Below, one piece after another: positions 20,895-30,520 of a stretch of 64,000 bases of DNA. Source of the DNA: Silanimonas lenta DSM 16282 (lineage in GTDB: Bacteria; Pseudomonadota; Gammaproteobacteria; Xanthomonadales; Xanthomonadaceae). Location of the stretch: positions 1 through 64,000 of the forward strand of contig NZ_KE386845.1 in assembly GCF_000429065.1 (NCBI RefSeq), given 5' to 3'. The notes below the pieces were generated by a model. The model was not told where the DNA came from, made no database searches, and worked only from the letters and a program-made list of their open reading frames with translations. Position 1 is the first letter of the stretch. Every line of letters begins with the position of its first letter. The translations under genes were made by a program, and so were the position numbers.

Positions 20895-22934
20895 TCAGCC
20901 GGCGAGCAGCCCCGCCTTCAGGCGGTGGATCTGGTCGCGCACCTCGGCCGCCTGCTCGAACTCGAGATCACGGGCGTGGCGGAACATCTGCGCCTCGAGT
21001 TCGGCAATACGCTTCGCCACGGCCTCGGGGTCGGTCCAGGCGCCGGCTTCCGCCGTGGCGCCGGCAAGGACGGCCTGCCCGGAACCGCGCCCGCGGGCCT
21101 TGCCCCGCCCCTTCGCGGCCTCGGGCTCGGCACGAGCGCCCTCCATGATGTCGCGGATCTCCTTGCGCACCGTCTTCGGCACGATGCCATGCTCGGCGTT
21201 GTAGGCCGCCTGCTTCTCGCGGCGGCGCGCCGTCTCATCGATCGCCGCCTTCATCGAGGGCGTGATGCTGTCGGCGTAGAGGATGGCCTTCCCGCGCACG
21301 TTGCGGGCCGCCCGGCCGATGGTCTGGATCAGGCTGCGTTCGGCGCGCAAGAAGCCCTCCTTGTCGGCGTCGAGGATGGCCACCAGCGAGACCTCGGGCA
21401 TGTCGAGGCCTTCGCGCAGCAGATTGATCCCCACCAGTACGTCGAAGGCGCCGAGCCGCAGGTCACGCAGGATCTCGACCCGCTCCACGGTATCGATATC
21501 GGAGTGCAGGTAGCGCACCCGGATGCCATGCTCGCCGAGGTAGTCGGTGAGGTTCTCGGCCATCTTCTTGGTCAGGGTGGTGACCAGCACCCGGTCGCCC
21601 CAGCCCACGCGCTCGCGGATCTCCGAGAGCAGGTCGTCGACCTGGGTGGCCACCGGCCGCACCTCGACCTCGGGGTCGAGCAGGCCGGTGGGCCGCACCA
21701 CCAGCTCCACCACCTCGCCCTGCGAACGCTCGAGCTCGTAGCTGCCCGGAGTGGCCGAAACGAAGATGGTGCGCGGCGAGCGCCGCTCCCATTCCTCGAA
21801 GCGCAGCGGCCGGTTGTCGAGCGCCGAGGGCAGGCGGAAGCCGAATTCCACCAGGGTTTCCTTGCGCGAGCGGTCGCCCTTGTACATGCCGCCGAGCTGC
21901 GGAACGGTGACGTGCGACTCGTCCACCACCAGCAGGGCATCGGGCGGGAGATAGTCGAACAGGCAGGGCGGCGGCTCGCCCGGCATGTGGCCGGTGAGGT
22001 GCCGGCTGTAGTTCTCGATGCCCTTGCAGAAGCCGATCTCGGCCAGCATCTCGAGGTCGAACTGGGTGCGCTGCTGCAGGCGCTGGGCTTCCACCAGCCG
22101 GTTCCTGGAATAGAACCATTCCAGCCGCTCGCGCAGCTCGTCCTTGATGGTCTCGATGGCATCCAGCACCGTGCGCCGGGTGGTGACGTAGTGCGACTTC
22201 GGGTAGATCGTGAAGCGCGGCAACGGGCGCAGCACCTCGCCGGTGAGCGGGTCGAACATCGACAGGCGCTCGATCTCGCCGTCGAACAGCTCGATGCGCA
22301 GGCACTCGTCCTCGATCTCGGCCGGATGCACGTCGATGGTCTCGCCGCGCACCCGATAGGTGCCGCGGCGCAGTTCCATGTCGTTGCGGGTGTACTGCAT
22401 CTCGGTGAGGCGGCGGATCAGCTCGCGCTGGTCGAGCCGGTCGCCGCGCACCAGGTGCAGCACCATGCGGAAGTATTCGTTCGGGTCGCCAAGGCCATAG
22501 ATCGCCGAGACCGAGGCCACGATCAGGGCATCGCGCCGCGACAGCAGGGCCTTGGTGGCCGAGAGCCGCATCTGCTCGATGTGCTCGTTCACCGCGCTGT
22601 CCTTCTCGATGAAGGTGTCGGTGGAGGGCACGTAGGCTTCGGGCTGGTAGTAGTCGTAATAGCTGACGAAGTACTCGACGGCATTCTCCGGGAAGAAGGC
22701 CTTGAACTCCCCGTACAGCTGCGCGGCCAGGGTCTTGTTCGGCGCCAGCACCAGAGTAGGCTTCTGGATACGCTCGATGACGTTGGCGATGGTGTAGGTC
22801 TTGCCCGAGCCGGTGACGCCGAGCAGGGTCTGCGCTGGGAGGCCGGCCTCGAAGCCGGCTACCAGGCGCTCGATCGCCGCCGGCTGGTCGCCGGCGGGGC
22901 GATAGTCGGAATGCAGGACGAAGCGCTGCTCCAT
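20895..22934 (-). CDS. uvrB: UvrABC excision nuclease subunit B
   Basis: A 679-aa damage-verifying helicase. It begins [18 protein letters not shown] and has Walker [11 protein letters not shown], the beta-hairpin region [17 protein letters not shown], the helicase motifs [10 protein letters not shown] and [12 protein letters not shown], and a C-terminal UVR domain ([18 protein letters not shown]) for contact with UvrC. The ATG at 22934 is set by homology; it lies four bases after the ispG stop, so the two are probably co-transcribed. Length is normal. Confidence 0.97.
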   Translation of the reverse strand: MEQRFVLHSDYRPAGDQPAAIERLVAGFEAGLPAQTLLGVTGSGKTYTIANVIERIQKPTLVLAPNKTLAAQLYGEFKAFFPENAVEYFVSYYDYYQPEAYVPSTDTFIEKDSAVNEHIEQMRLSATKALLSRRDALIVASVSAIYGLGDPNEYFRMVLHLVRGDRLDQRELIRRLTEMQYTRNDMELRRGTYRVRGETIDVHPAEIEDECLRIELFDGEIERLSMFDPLTGEVLRPLPRFTIYPKSHYVTTRRTVLDAIETIKDELRERLEWFYSRNRLVEAQRLQQRTQFDLEMLAEIGFCKGIENYSRHLTGHMPGEPPPCLFDYLPPDALLVVDESHVTVPQLGGMYKGDRSRKETLVEFGFRLPSALDNRPLRFEEWERRSPRTIFVSATPGSYELERSQGEVVELVVRPTGLLDPEVEVRPVATQVDDLLSEIRERVGWGDRVLVTTLTKKMAENLTDYLGEHGIRVRYLHSDIDTVERVEILRDLRLGAFDVLVGINLLREGLDMPEVSLVAILDADKEGFLRAERSLIQTIGRAARNVRGKAILYADSITPSMKAAIDETARRREKQAAYNAEHGIVPKTVRKEIRDIMEGARAEPEAAKGRGKARGRGSGQAVLAGATAEAGAWTDPEAVAKRIAELEAQMFRHARDLEFEQAAEVRDQIHRLKAGLLAG

Positions 22935-22938
22935 GGCC

Positions 22939-24174
22939 TCAGCCGTACCGGCGCGCCACGTACTCGTCGATGATCGCAACGAACTCCTGCGCGATGTTCT
23001 CGCCGCGCAGGGTCGTGGCCTTCTCGCCATCGATGAACACCGGGGCGCTCGGCGCCTCGCCGGTGCCCGGCAGGGAGATGCCGATGTTGGCGTGGCGCGA
23101 CTCGCCGGGGCCGTTCACCACGCAGCCCATCACCGCGAGGCTGAGGTTCTCCACGCCGGGATGCTTCAGCTTCCACTCCGGCATTCGCTCGCGCACGTGT
23201 TCCTCCACCCGCTTCGCCAGTTCCTGGAAGAAGGTGCTGGTGGTGCGACCGCAGCCCGGGCAGGCGGTGACCATCGGCGTGAAGGCGCGCAGGCCCATGG
23301 TCTGCAGCAGCTGCTGGGCGACGATGACCTCCTGCGTGCGCGACTGACCGGGCTCGGGCGTGAGCGAGATACGAATGGTGTCGCCGATGCCCTCTTGCAG
23401 CAGCACGGCGAGCGCCGCCGTGCTGGCCACGATCCCCTTGCTGCCCATGCCGGCCTCGGTGAGGCCGAGATGCAGCGGATACTCGCAGCGGGCGGCGAGC
23501 TCGCGGTAGACGGCGATCAGCTCCTGCACACCGCTCACTTTGGCCGAGAGGATGATGCGGTCCTTCGGCAGGCCGAGCTCGACAGCCCGCTCGGCGGAAT
23601 CCAGCGCCGAGCGCACCAGGGCCTCACGCAGCACCCGGGCGGCGTCCCAGGGCTCGGCGCGCTTCGCGTTCTCGTCCATCAGGGCGGCGGCGAGGGCCTG
23701 GTCGAGTGAGCCCCAGTTGGCGCCGATGCGCACCGGCTTGCCGTACCGCAGGGCCTTCTCGATGATCGCCGCGAACTGGGTGTCCTTCTTCTTGCCGAAG
23801 CCGACGTTGCCGGGATTGATGCGGTACTTCGCCAGCGCCTCGGCGCAGGCCGGGTGCGCTTCGAGCAGGGCATGCCCGTTGTAGTGGAAGTCGCCGATGA
23901 TCGGGACATCCACGCCCATCATCTGAAGCCGGTCGCGGATGTGCGGCACGGCGGCGGCGGCTTCCTCGTTGTTGACGGTGATCCGCACCTTCTCCGAGCC
24001 CGCCCGCCACAGCTCGGCGATCTGCTGGGTGGTGGCCTTGATGTCGGCGGTGTCGGTGTTGGTCATCGACTGCACGACCACCGGAGCGCCGCCGCCGACG
24101 ACGACGCGCCCCACGCGGACGGGAAGGGAACGGCGCCGTGGCGCCGGGCTGGCGGAACTCATGCAGGAACTCAC
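22939..24174 (-). CDS. ispG: 4-hydroxy-3-methylbut-2-en-1-yl diphosphate synthase (IspG/GcpE)
   Basis: An iron-sulfur enzyme of the MEP isoprenoid pathway, about 407-411 aa. It has the TIM-barrel start [14 protein letters not shown] and the cluster ligands in [17 protein letters not shown] and [15 protein letters not shown]. The reading frame opens at a GTG (24174) directly after the upstream gene's stop; the ATG at 24162 is an equally good start and neither has a strong ribosome site. The gene follows the PilZ-like gene without a gap, which suggests coupling. Confidence 0.95.
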   Translation of the reverse strand: MSSCMSSASPAPRRRSLPVRVGRVVVGGGAPVVVQSMTNTDTADIKATTQQIAELWRAGSEKVRITVNNEEAAAAVPHIRDRLQMMGVDVPIIGDFHYNGHALLEAHPACAEALAKYRINPGNVGFGKKKDTQFAAIIEKALRYGKPVRIGANWGSLDQALAAALMDENAKRAEPWDAARVLREALVRSALDSAERAVELGLPKDRIILSAKVSGVQELIAVYRELAARCEYPLHLGLTEAGMGSKGIVASTAALAVLLQEGIGDTIRISLTPEPGQSRTQEVIVAQQLLQTMGLRAFTPMVTACPGCGRTTSTFFQELAKRVEEHVRERMPEWKLKHPGVENLSLAVMGCVVNGPGESRHANIGISLPGTGEAPSAPVFIDGEKATTLRGENIAQEFVAIIDEYVARRYG

Positions 24175-25803
24175 TCAGGCCGGCGCATCGGCCGGGGTGT
24201 AGCGGTAGAGAAAGTAGTCGCCCAGGGCCTGGGCGAGGCGCAGGCCCTTGAGCGTGGGGCCGGGCCGGGCATCGAGCAGGCGCTCGGCCTCGTCCTGTTC
24301 GCGGCCCACGTGCAGGGTCTCGCCCTGCGGCAGGCGCTGGGCGGTGAGATAGAGCCACTCATTGCCGCCGTAGGGCGGGCGCAGCTCGAGCGCCCGGACC
24401 GGGCTGCGGGTGGACGGCGCATTGCCGGCCAGGGCCACGGCCGCCGCGCTGCGCGAGAGCAGCTCGACGCCGGCCATCACCTGGCCATCGGCCTCGTAAC
24501 GCAGCCAGCGCAGCAGACCGAGCATCCAGTCGGCCTCCTCGTCCTCGCCGGCGACCTGGATGCCGATGACCTCACCTACCCGCAGCCGGAGCTGCGGGTC
24601 CTGGGCCCAGCGCATGCGGTAACCGCCGAGGCTCTGGTCGACGACGGTGGCCGGCACGCGGACCGTGCGGGCCATGTTCTCGGCGCTGGCACTGGCCCAG
24701 GCGGCACGCTGGGCCTCCTCGATGCGTCCCTCGAGCACGTGGCGGGCAAAGGAATCGAAGTCGCGGCCGCCGCTGGCCTCGAAATGCAGGCCGGAGAGGC
24801 CGAACACGGTCTCCACCCGGTGCCCGGCCTCGAGCCGCGAGAACTGCCGCGAGGCCGCCTGCGAGAAGGCACGGCGCAGCTTGCGCAGGCCATCCACCGG
24901 GAACTTCACCGGCATGCCGTGATCCGGCACCACCGTGGCCTCGTCCTCGCCGCCCGCGGCGAGCGCGGCCTCCACGGCGGCGGCGAAGTTCACCAGATCG
25001 AGATGCCAGCGCGCCGGCGCCTTGCCGCCCGGCCCCTCGTCGGCATCCTCGGCCACGCCGACCGAGGTGCCGGAGGGCTCCTCGCGCAGCGGGCTGCGCG
25101 GGGCGAAGGCCTCGCACATCAGCCAGACCCGTTCCTGCTCGGCCTGCGAGAACGCCCGCGGGCTGCACAGGGCGAACAGCAGCACCCGCACGTAGGCCTG
25201 GTGCAGGGAAGGCTGGCCGGGCACCAGCGGGTCGTCCACCGGGCGGCGGTCGAGCTCGCGCAGTTCGGCGAAACGGAGGCTGCGGTGCAGGCCGCGCCAG
25301 GCCTCGGGCGGAAGTTCGGCATACACCCGCCAGGCTGCCCGCATGGCCTCGACGTAATGGTGCACGGCGCGCGCCAGGGCCTCGCCCACCCGGCCGCCGC
25401 GCAGCCAGGGCAGGCTGCCCGAAGGGGCGCAGAGATCGGCAGCCGCCATGCGGTAGGCATGGGCGAGGCGGAGGTGCAGCTGGGCGAGTTCGCCGGGCAG
25501 CGCGGCAAGCTCGCCGGCGAGGGGCAGTGGCTTGCCGGCGGTCTGCCGTTCGACGAAGGCCGCCGCCTCGAGCACCAGCGGGCGCAGCACATCGGCCACT
25601 TCATGCCGCGCCGCGCCTTTCTGCAGGGGCTGGGTGGCAAGCCCCTCGAGGGCTCCGAGCAGGGCGCGGCGCGTGGCATGGGCATCGGCACGAGGCAGGG
25701 CCTCGGCCCAGGCGGCAGCGCGCTTGCCGTCGACGGCGAAGACGGGCTCGGCCCGGTGGCCGGGCGGAAGGACCTCCCCCAAACGTCGATACACTTCGCT
25801 CAT
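24175..25803 (-). CDS. Large protein with C-terminal PilZ-like domain
   Basis: A 542-aa cytoplasmic protein. Most of it is alpha-helical and of unknown fold. Near residues 415-450 the stretch RTVRVPATVVDQSLGGYRMR resembles the PilZ (D/N)xSxxG c-di-GMP-binding motif, preceded by a possible arginine-containing switch, so it may read the second messenger. An acidic low-complexity segment (VAEDADEGPGG) lies in the middle. It stands just upstream of ispG and divergent from xseA, with a 57-bp shared promoter region containing TACACT on this strand. The PilZ assignment is from motif only. Confidence 0.55.
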   Translation of the reverse strand: MSEVYRRLGEVLPPGHRAEPVFAVDGKRAAAWAEALPRADAHATRRALLGALEGLATQPLQKGAARHEVADVLRPLVLEAAAFVERQTAGKPLPLAGELAALPGELAQLHLRLAHAYRMAAADLCAPSGSLPWLRGGRVGEALARAVHHYVEAMRAAWRVYAELPPEAWRGLHRSLRFAELRELDRRPVDDPLVPGQPSLHQAYVRVLLFALCSPRAFSQAEQERVWLMCEAFAPRSPLREEPSGTSVGVAEDADEGPGGKAPARWHLDLVNFAAAVEAALAAGGEDEATVVPDHGMPVKFPVDGLRKLRRAFSQAASRQFSRLEAGHRVETVFGLSGLHFEASGGRDFDSFARHVLEGRIEEAQRAAWASASAENMARTVRVPATVVDQSLGGYRMRWAQDPQLRLRVGEVIGIQVAGEDEEADWMLGLLRWLRYEADGQVMAGVELLSRSAAAVALAGNAPSTRSPVRALELRPPYGGNEWLYLTAQRLPQGETLHVGREQDEAERLLDARPGPTLKGLRLAQALGDYFLYRYTPADAPA

Positions 25804-25860
25804 GCCGTACCGTCCTGTTCCGAGACCCCCAGTGTACCGTTGCCCGCACGGAGGCACGGC

Positions 25861-27204
25861 ATGAACGGAGGGGGCACGCGCCCGGCCCTGCGCCCTGCGC
25901 AGCTCAATGCCCTGGCGCGCGATCTGCTCGAGGGCAGCTTCCCCTCGATCTGGGTGGAGGGCGAGATCTCCGGCCTCGCCCGCCCGGGCTCGGGACATCT
26001 CTACTTCAGCCTGAAGGACGAGCGCGCCCAGGTGCGCTGCGCGATGTTCAAGGGCAAGGCGCAGTGGCTGCGCTTCGCCCCGCGCGACGGCATGCAGGTG
26101 CTGGCGCGCGGCACCCTTACCCTGTACGAGCCCCGGGGCGACTGCCAGCTGCTGCTGGAGCACCTGGAGGAAGCCGGCGAGGGCGCGCTGCGCCGGGCCT
26201 TCGAGGCGCTGAAGGCGAAGCTCGAGGGCGAGGGCCTGTTCGCGGAGGCGCGCAAGCGCCCGCTGCCGCGCTTCGTGCGCCGTCTTGGCATCCTGAGCTC
26301 GCCGAGCGGCGCAGTGATCCGCGACATCCGGAGCGTGCTCGCCCGCCGCTGGCCCCTGCTCGAGGTGGAGCTGCTGCCGGTGCCGGTGCAGGGGGCGCAG
26401 GCCGCCCCGGCGATCATCGAGACCCTGCGCGCCGCCTATGCCGCCGGCCGCCACGACGTGCTGCTGCTGGCCCGCGGCGGCGGTTCGCTGGAAGACCTCT
26501 GGTGCTTCAACGACGAGGCCCTGGTGCGCACCCTCGCCGCCTCGCCGGTGCCGGTGGTCTCGGCCATCGGCCATGAGGTGGACTTCACCCTGGCCGATTT
26601 CGTCGCCGATCTGCGCGCCCCCACCCCCTCGGCCGCCGCCGAGCTCTTGGTGCCGGACCGGGGCGAAATGCGTTCGCGCCTTCAGCACCTGCAGGCCCGC
26701 CTGCGCCGACGCCTCGACCAGGCGATGGAGCGCGCGCGGCAACGCGCCGACCACGCCGGCCTGCGGCTGCAGGCCGGGCATCCGCGGCGCCGGCTCGAGC
26801 GCGGCCGCGAGCGCACCGCTGGCCTGCGGCAGCGCCTGCAGGCCACCCAGACCGCCCGCCTCGCCCGCCGCCAGGCCGCCCTGGATGCCCTGGCCCGGCG
26901 CCTTGCCGCCCAGGCTCCGGCTCTGCGCCTGCAGCGCCTGCGGCAGCGGCTGGCCTTGCTGGGCAACCGCCAGCACACCGCCCTGCGCCGCGGCCTGCAG
27001 GCCCGGCTCGGCCTGCTGCGCGAGCTGGGCCGCGGCCTGCATGCGGTGAGCCCGCTCGCCACCCTCGGGCGCGGCTACGCCATCCTGCAGCGCGAGGACG
27101 GGCAGGCGGTGCGCGCCGCCAGCGAAGTCGCCCCCGGCGAGCCTCTGGAAGCGCGGCTGGCGGAAGGCCGGCTGCGGCTGCGCGTGGACGGAGCCGCGCC
27201 GTGA
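25861..27204 (+). CDS. xseA: Exodeoxyribonuclease VII large subunit
   Basis: A 447-aa single-strand DNA exonuclease subunit. It begins with an OB-fold (FPSIWVEGEISGLARPGSGH, YFSLKDERAQVRCAMF), then the catalytic domain with ILSSPSGAVIRDI, ARGGGSLEDLWCFNDE and SAIGHEVDFTLADFVADLRA, followed by a very long Arg/Gln-rich coiled coil and the C-terminal LGRGYAIL segment. The ATG at 25861 follows ACGGAGG. It needs the small XseB subunits encoded elsewhere. Confidence 0.96.
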   Translation: MNGGGTRPALRPAQLNALARDLLEGSFPSIWVEGEISGLARPGSGHLYFSLKDERAQVRCAMFKGKAQWLRFAPRDGMQVLARGTLTLYEPRGDCQLLLEHLEEAGEGALRRAFEALKAKLEGEGLFAEARKRPLPRFVRRLGILSSPSGAVIRDIRSVLARRWPLLEVELLPVPVQGAQAAPAIIETLRAAYAAGRHDVLLLARGGGSLEDLWCFNDEALVRTLAASPVPVVSAIGHEVDFTLADFVADLRAPTPSAAAELLVPDRGEMRSRLQHLQARLRRRLDQAMERARQRADHAGLRLQAGHPRRRLERGRERTAGLRQRLQATQTARLARRQAALDALARRLAAQAPALRLQRLRQRLALLGNRQHTALRRGLQARLGLLRELGRGLHAVSPLATLGRGYAILQREDGQAVRAASEVAPGEPLEARLAEGRLRLRVDGAAP

Positions 27205-28625
27205 TCCCCACCCCGCTCTGGCTGGCGAACCGCCCGCGGGCCACCGGGCGCACCCGCCCGCTGCACGATGCCTGGACCGGGCAGTGCATCGCCGAGGTGG
27301 CGCAGGCCGGTCCTGCCGAGATCGAGGCCGCGATCGCCGCGGCAGAGGCCGCCCGCCCGGCCATGGCCGCCCTGCCCGGCTGGCGCAGGCGCGAGGTGCT
27401 GGAGCATCTGCTCGCGCGGGTGGCGGCGAATGCCGAGCGCCTTGCCGCCACCCTCACCGCCGAGAGCGGCAAGCCGATCAGCGCGGCCCGGGCGGAAGTG
27501 GCCCGTGCCCAGGCCACCCTGCGCGAAGCTGCGGCGGAAGCCGGTCGCCTCGATGGTCTTGCCCTCGACCTCGACCGCGATGCCGCCACCCGCGGCTGGC
27601 AGGGCTTCACCCGCCGGGTGCCGGTGGGCGTGGCAAGCCTCATCACGCCCTTCAACTTCCCGCTCAACCTGGTGCTGCACAAGCTGGCCCCGGCGCTGGC
27701 CGCCGGCTGCCCGGTGCTGCTGAAACCGGCTCCGGCCACCCCGCTCTCGGCCCTGGCGCTCGGCGAGTGGCTGGCCGAATGCGAGCTGCCCGAAGGCGCC
27801 TTCTCCCTCCTGCCCTGCGCCAACGAGGACGCCGCCCCGCTGGTCGAAGACCCGCGCATCGCCGTGCTCAGCTTCACCGGCGGCCTCGTCGGCTGGGAGC
27901 TCAAGGCGCGCGCCGGCCGCAAGCGCGTGGTGCTGGAATTGGGCGGCAATGCCGCCTGCATCGTCGATGCCGACCCCGGCGCCCCGCTCGGGCACGTGGT
28001 GCGGCGCCTCGTGGCCGGGGCCTTCGGCCAGGCCGGGCAGAGCTGCATCAGCGTGCAGCGGCTGATCGTGCACCGGCAACTCCTGCCCGCCCTGCGCGAG
28101 GCGCTGGTCGAGGCCGTGCAGGCCCTGCCCCACGGCGACCCGCGCGACCCGGCCACGGTGGTGGGGCCGATGATCGACGAGGCCGCCGCCCGCCGCCTCG
28201 AGGCGAGGATCGACGAGGCCCTCGCCCGGGGTGCCACCCGCCTCGCCGGCGGCCCGCGGCAGGGCGCCCTGCTGCCCGCCACCCTGCTCGAGGGCGTGCC
28301 GCCCGATCTACCGCTCTACCGCGAGGAGGCCTTCGGCCCGGTGCTGCTGCTGGAGGCCGCCGAAGACTTCGAACACGCGCTGGCCCGCGCCAACGACAGC
28401 CGCTTCGGCCTGCAGTGCGGCCTGTTCACCGCCCGCCTCGACCACGCCCTGCGGGCCTGGGAGGCGCTGGAGGTAGGCGGCGTGGTGGTGGGCGACGTGC
28501 CTACCGTGCGCGTCGACCGCATGCCCTACGGCGGGGTGAAGGACAGCGGTCTTGGCCGCGAGGGGCCGCGCTGGGCCCTGGACGACTTCAGCGACACGCG
28601 GCTGCTGGTGCTGGCGCGGCCGTGA
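27201..28625 (+). CDS. NAD(P)-dependent aldehyde dehydrogenase
   Basis: A 474-aa ALDH-superfamily enzyme. It has the cofactor region ITPFNFPLNLVLHKLAPALA with KPAPATPLSAL, the general-base motif VLELGGNAA and the catalytic cysteine in GQAGQSCISVQR, and the C-terminal EEAFGPVLLLE and PYGGVKDSGLGREG. It would oxidise an aldehyde to the acid; the substrate is not evident. The GTG start overlaps the xseA stop by four bases (GTGA), so it is translated together with xseA, though the functions look unrelated. Confidence 0.9.
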   Translation: MIPTPLWLANRPRATGRTRPLHDAWTGQCIAEVAQAGPAEIEAAIAAAEAARPAMAALPGWRRREVLEHLLARVAANAERLAATLTAESGKPISAARAEVARAQATLREAAAEAGRLDGLALDLDRDAATRGWQGFTRRVPVGVASLITPFNFPLNLVLHKLAPALAAGCPVLLKPAPATPLSALALGEWLAECELPEGAFSLLPCANEDAAPLVEDPRIAVLSFTGGLVGWELKARAGRKRVVLELGGNAACIVDADPGAPLGHVVRRLVAGAFGQAGQSCISVQRLIVHRQLLPALREALVEAVQALPHGDPRDPATVVGPMIDEAAARRLEARIDEALARGATRLAGGPRQGALLPATLLEGVPPDLPLYREEAFGPVLLLEAAEDFEHALARANDSRFGLQCGLFTARLDHALRAWEALEVGGVVVGDVPTVRVDRMPYGGVKDSGLGREGPRWALDDFSDTRLLVLARP

Positions 28626-28682
28626 GGAGCGCGCAGCCGCCGGAAGCAGACGACCCCGGCGCCGGCCTCCCTGCCCCGATGC

Positions 28683-28688
28683 GACAAT
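28683..28688 (+). promoter_or_regulatory. -10-like box just before the ABC exporter ATG
   Basis: GACAAT ends six bases before the ATG at 28695. If used, transcription would begin at or next to the start codon, giving a leaderless message. The -35 region is poor. Confidence 0.35.
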
Positions 28689-28694
28689 GACGGG

Positions 28695-30509
28695 ATGAGC
28701 GATACCGCCCCGTCCAAGCCCACGCCGCGCCAGAGCGTCGATTCCCTGCGCGGCCTGCTGCCCTTCCTCGCCCCGCACAGGCGCCTGATCGCCGCCTGGC
28801 TCGGCGCGCTCGCCCTGTCCTCCACCGCCACGCTCTCGCTGCCGGTGGCGGTGAAGCACATGATCGACCGCGGTTTCGGCGGCGGCGACGGGATCGACCG
28901 CTGGTTCGCCCTGATGTTCGCCGTGGCGCTGGTGCTGGCCTTCGCCACCGCCCTGCGCTTCTACTTCGTCTCCCTGCTCGGCGAGCGGGTGGTGGCCGAC
29001 CTGCGCGGCCGGCTCTACGGCCACCTGCTCTCGCTCGACCAGGCCTTCTACGACCGTTCGCGCTCGGCCGAACTGGTGTCCCGGCTCTCGGCCGATACCG
29101 AGCTGCTGCGCGGCGTGGTGAGCAGCAGCATGTCGGTGGCCCTGCGCAGCATCGTCACCGTGTCCGGCAGCCTCGTCATGCTGGTCGTCACCAGCCCGAA
29201 GCTGGCGGCGCTGGCCATCATCGGCATCCCCCTCGCCGTGCTGCCGGTGGTGCTCGGCGGCCGGCGCGTGCGCAAGGCCAGCGAAGCCACCCAGCACCAG
29301 GTGGCCGAGGCCAATGCCCGCGCCGGCGAGACCCTGGGCGCCATCCACACGGTGCAGAGCTACGCCCGCGAGCCCTTCGAACGCGAGCGCTTCGCCGCCG
29401 CGCTCGCGGCCACCCTGGTGGTGGCGCGCCGGCGCATCCGCCTGCAGGCCCTGCTCACCGCGGTGGTGATCGTGCTGTTCTTCGGCGCCATCGTCGGAGT
29501 GCTCTGGACCGGCGCCCAGGCGGTGATCGAGGGCCGCATGAGCGCCGGCACGCTGGGCCAGTTCATGCTCTACGCCCTGATCGGCGCCGGCTCGGTGGGC
29601 GCCCTGGCCGAGGTCTGGGCCGAGGTGCAGCGCGCCGGCGGCGGCATGCAGCGCATCGCCGGCCTGCTGGCCGAGCGCCCGGGCGTCACCGCGCCGCCCC
29701 GGCCCACGCCGCTGCCGCCGACGGTGCGCGGCGCCATGGCGCTGCAGGGCGTGCGCTTCCACTATCCCTCGCGCCCCGGGCAGCCGGCGCTCGACGGCGT
29801 CGACCTCGAGCTGCGCCCGGGCGAGACGGTGGCCCTGGTCGGCCCCTCGGGCGCCGGCAAAAGCAGCGTGCTGCAACTGCTGCTGCGCTTCTACGACCCG
29901 CAGCAGGGCCGTATCACCCTCGACGGCATCGACCTGCGCGAGCTCGACCCGCTGGCCCTGCGCAGCCAGATCGCCCTGGTGCCGCAGGACCCGGTGATCT
30001 TCGCCGCCTCGGCGGCCGAGAACATCCGCTACGGCCGGCTGGAGGCGAGCCGCGAGGACATCCTGCGCGCGGCGAGGCTGGCCGAGGCCGACGAGTTCAT
30101 CCGCGCCCTGCCGCAGGGCTACGAGAGCGAGCTCGGCGAGCGTGGCGCCCGGCTCTCCGGCGGCCAGCAGCAGCGCATCGCCATCGCCCGCGCCCTGCTC
30201 AAGGACGCCCCGGTGCTGCTGCTCGACGAGGCCACCTCGGCCCTCGATGCCCAGAGCGAGCACATGGTGCAGCAGGCGCTGGAGCGGCTGATGGCCGGGC
30301 GCACCACGCTGGTGATCGCCCACCGCTTGGCCACCGTGCTGCGCGCCGACCGTATCGTGGTGATGGAGGCCGGCCGCATCGTCGACATCGGCACCCATAC
30401 CGAGCTGCTGGCGCGCAACGGCCTGTATGCCGAGCTCGCCCGGCTGCAGTTCGGCTCTGCCGGCGCGCCGGCAGGGGCGCCATCGGCTACCCTCACGCCC
30501 ACCGCCTGA
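28695..30509 (+). CDS. ABC exporter, fused permease and ATPase
   Basis: A 604-aa half-transporter that should work as a homodimer. Six membrane segments fill residues about 25-320, with the exporter motif SRLSADTELLRGVV. The ATPase has Walker A GPSGAGKSS, Q-loop region ALVPQDPVIFA, signature LSGGQQQRIAIARALL, Walker B VLLLDEATSALD and H-loop VIAHRL. It is of the MsbA/multidrug/lipid exporter type; the substrate is not predictable. It is followed 11 bases later by the GGDEF gene. Confidence 0.92.
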   Translation: MSDTAPSKPTPRQSVDSLRGLLPFLAPHRRLIAAWLGALALSSTATLSLPVAVKHMIDRGFGGGDGIDRWFALMFAVALVLAFATALRFYFVSLLGERVVADLRGRLYGHLLSLDQAFYDRSRSAELVSRLSADTELLRGVVSSSMSVALRSIVTVSGSLVMLVVTSPKLAALAIIGIPLAVLPVVLGGRRVRKASEATQHQVAEANARAGETLGAIHTVQSYAREPFERERFAAALAATLVVARRRIRLQALLTAVVIVLFFGAIVGVLWTGAQAVIEGRMSAGTLGQFMLYALIGAGSVGALAEVWAEVQRAGGGMQRIAGLLAERPGVTAPPRPTPLPPTVRGAMALQGVRFHYPSRPGQPALDGVDLELRPGETVALVGPSGAGKSSVLQLLLRFYDPQQGRITLDGIDLRELDPLALRSQIALVPQDPVIFAASAAENIRYGRLEASREDILRAARLAEADEFIRALPQGYESELGERGARLSGGQQQRIAIARALLKDAPVLLLDEATSALDAQSEHMVQQALERLMAGRTTLVIAHRLATVLRADRIVVMEAGRIVDIGTHTELLARNGLYAELARLQFGSAGAPAGAPSATLTPTA

Positions 30510-30520
30510 GCAAAGCCCGC

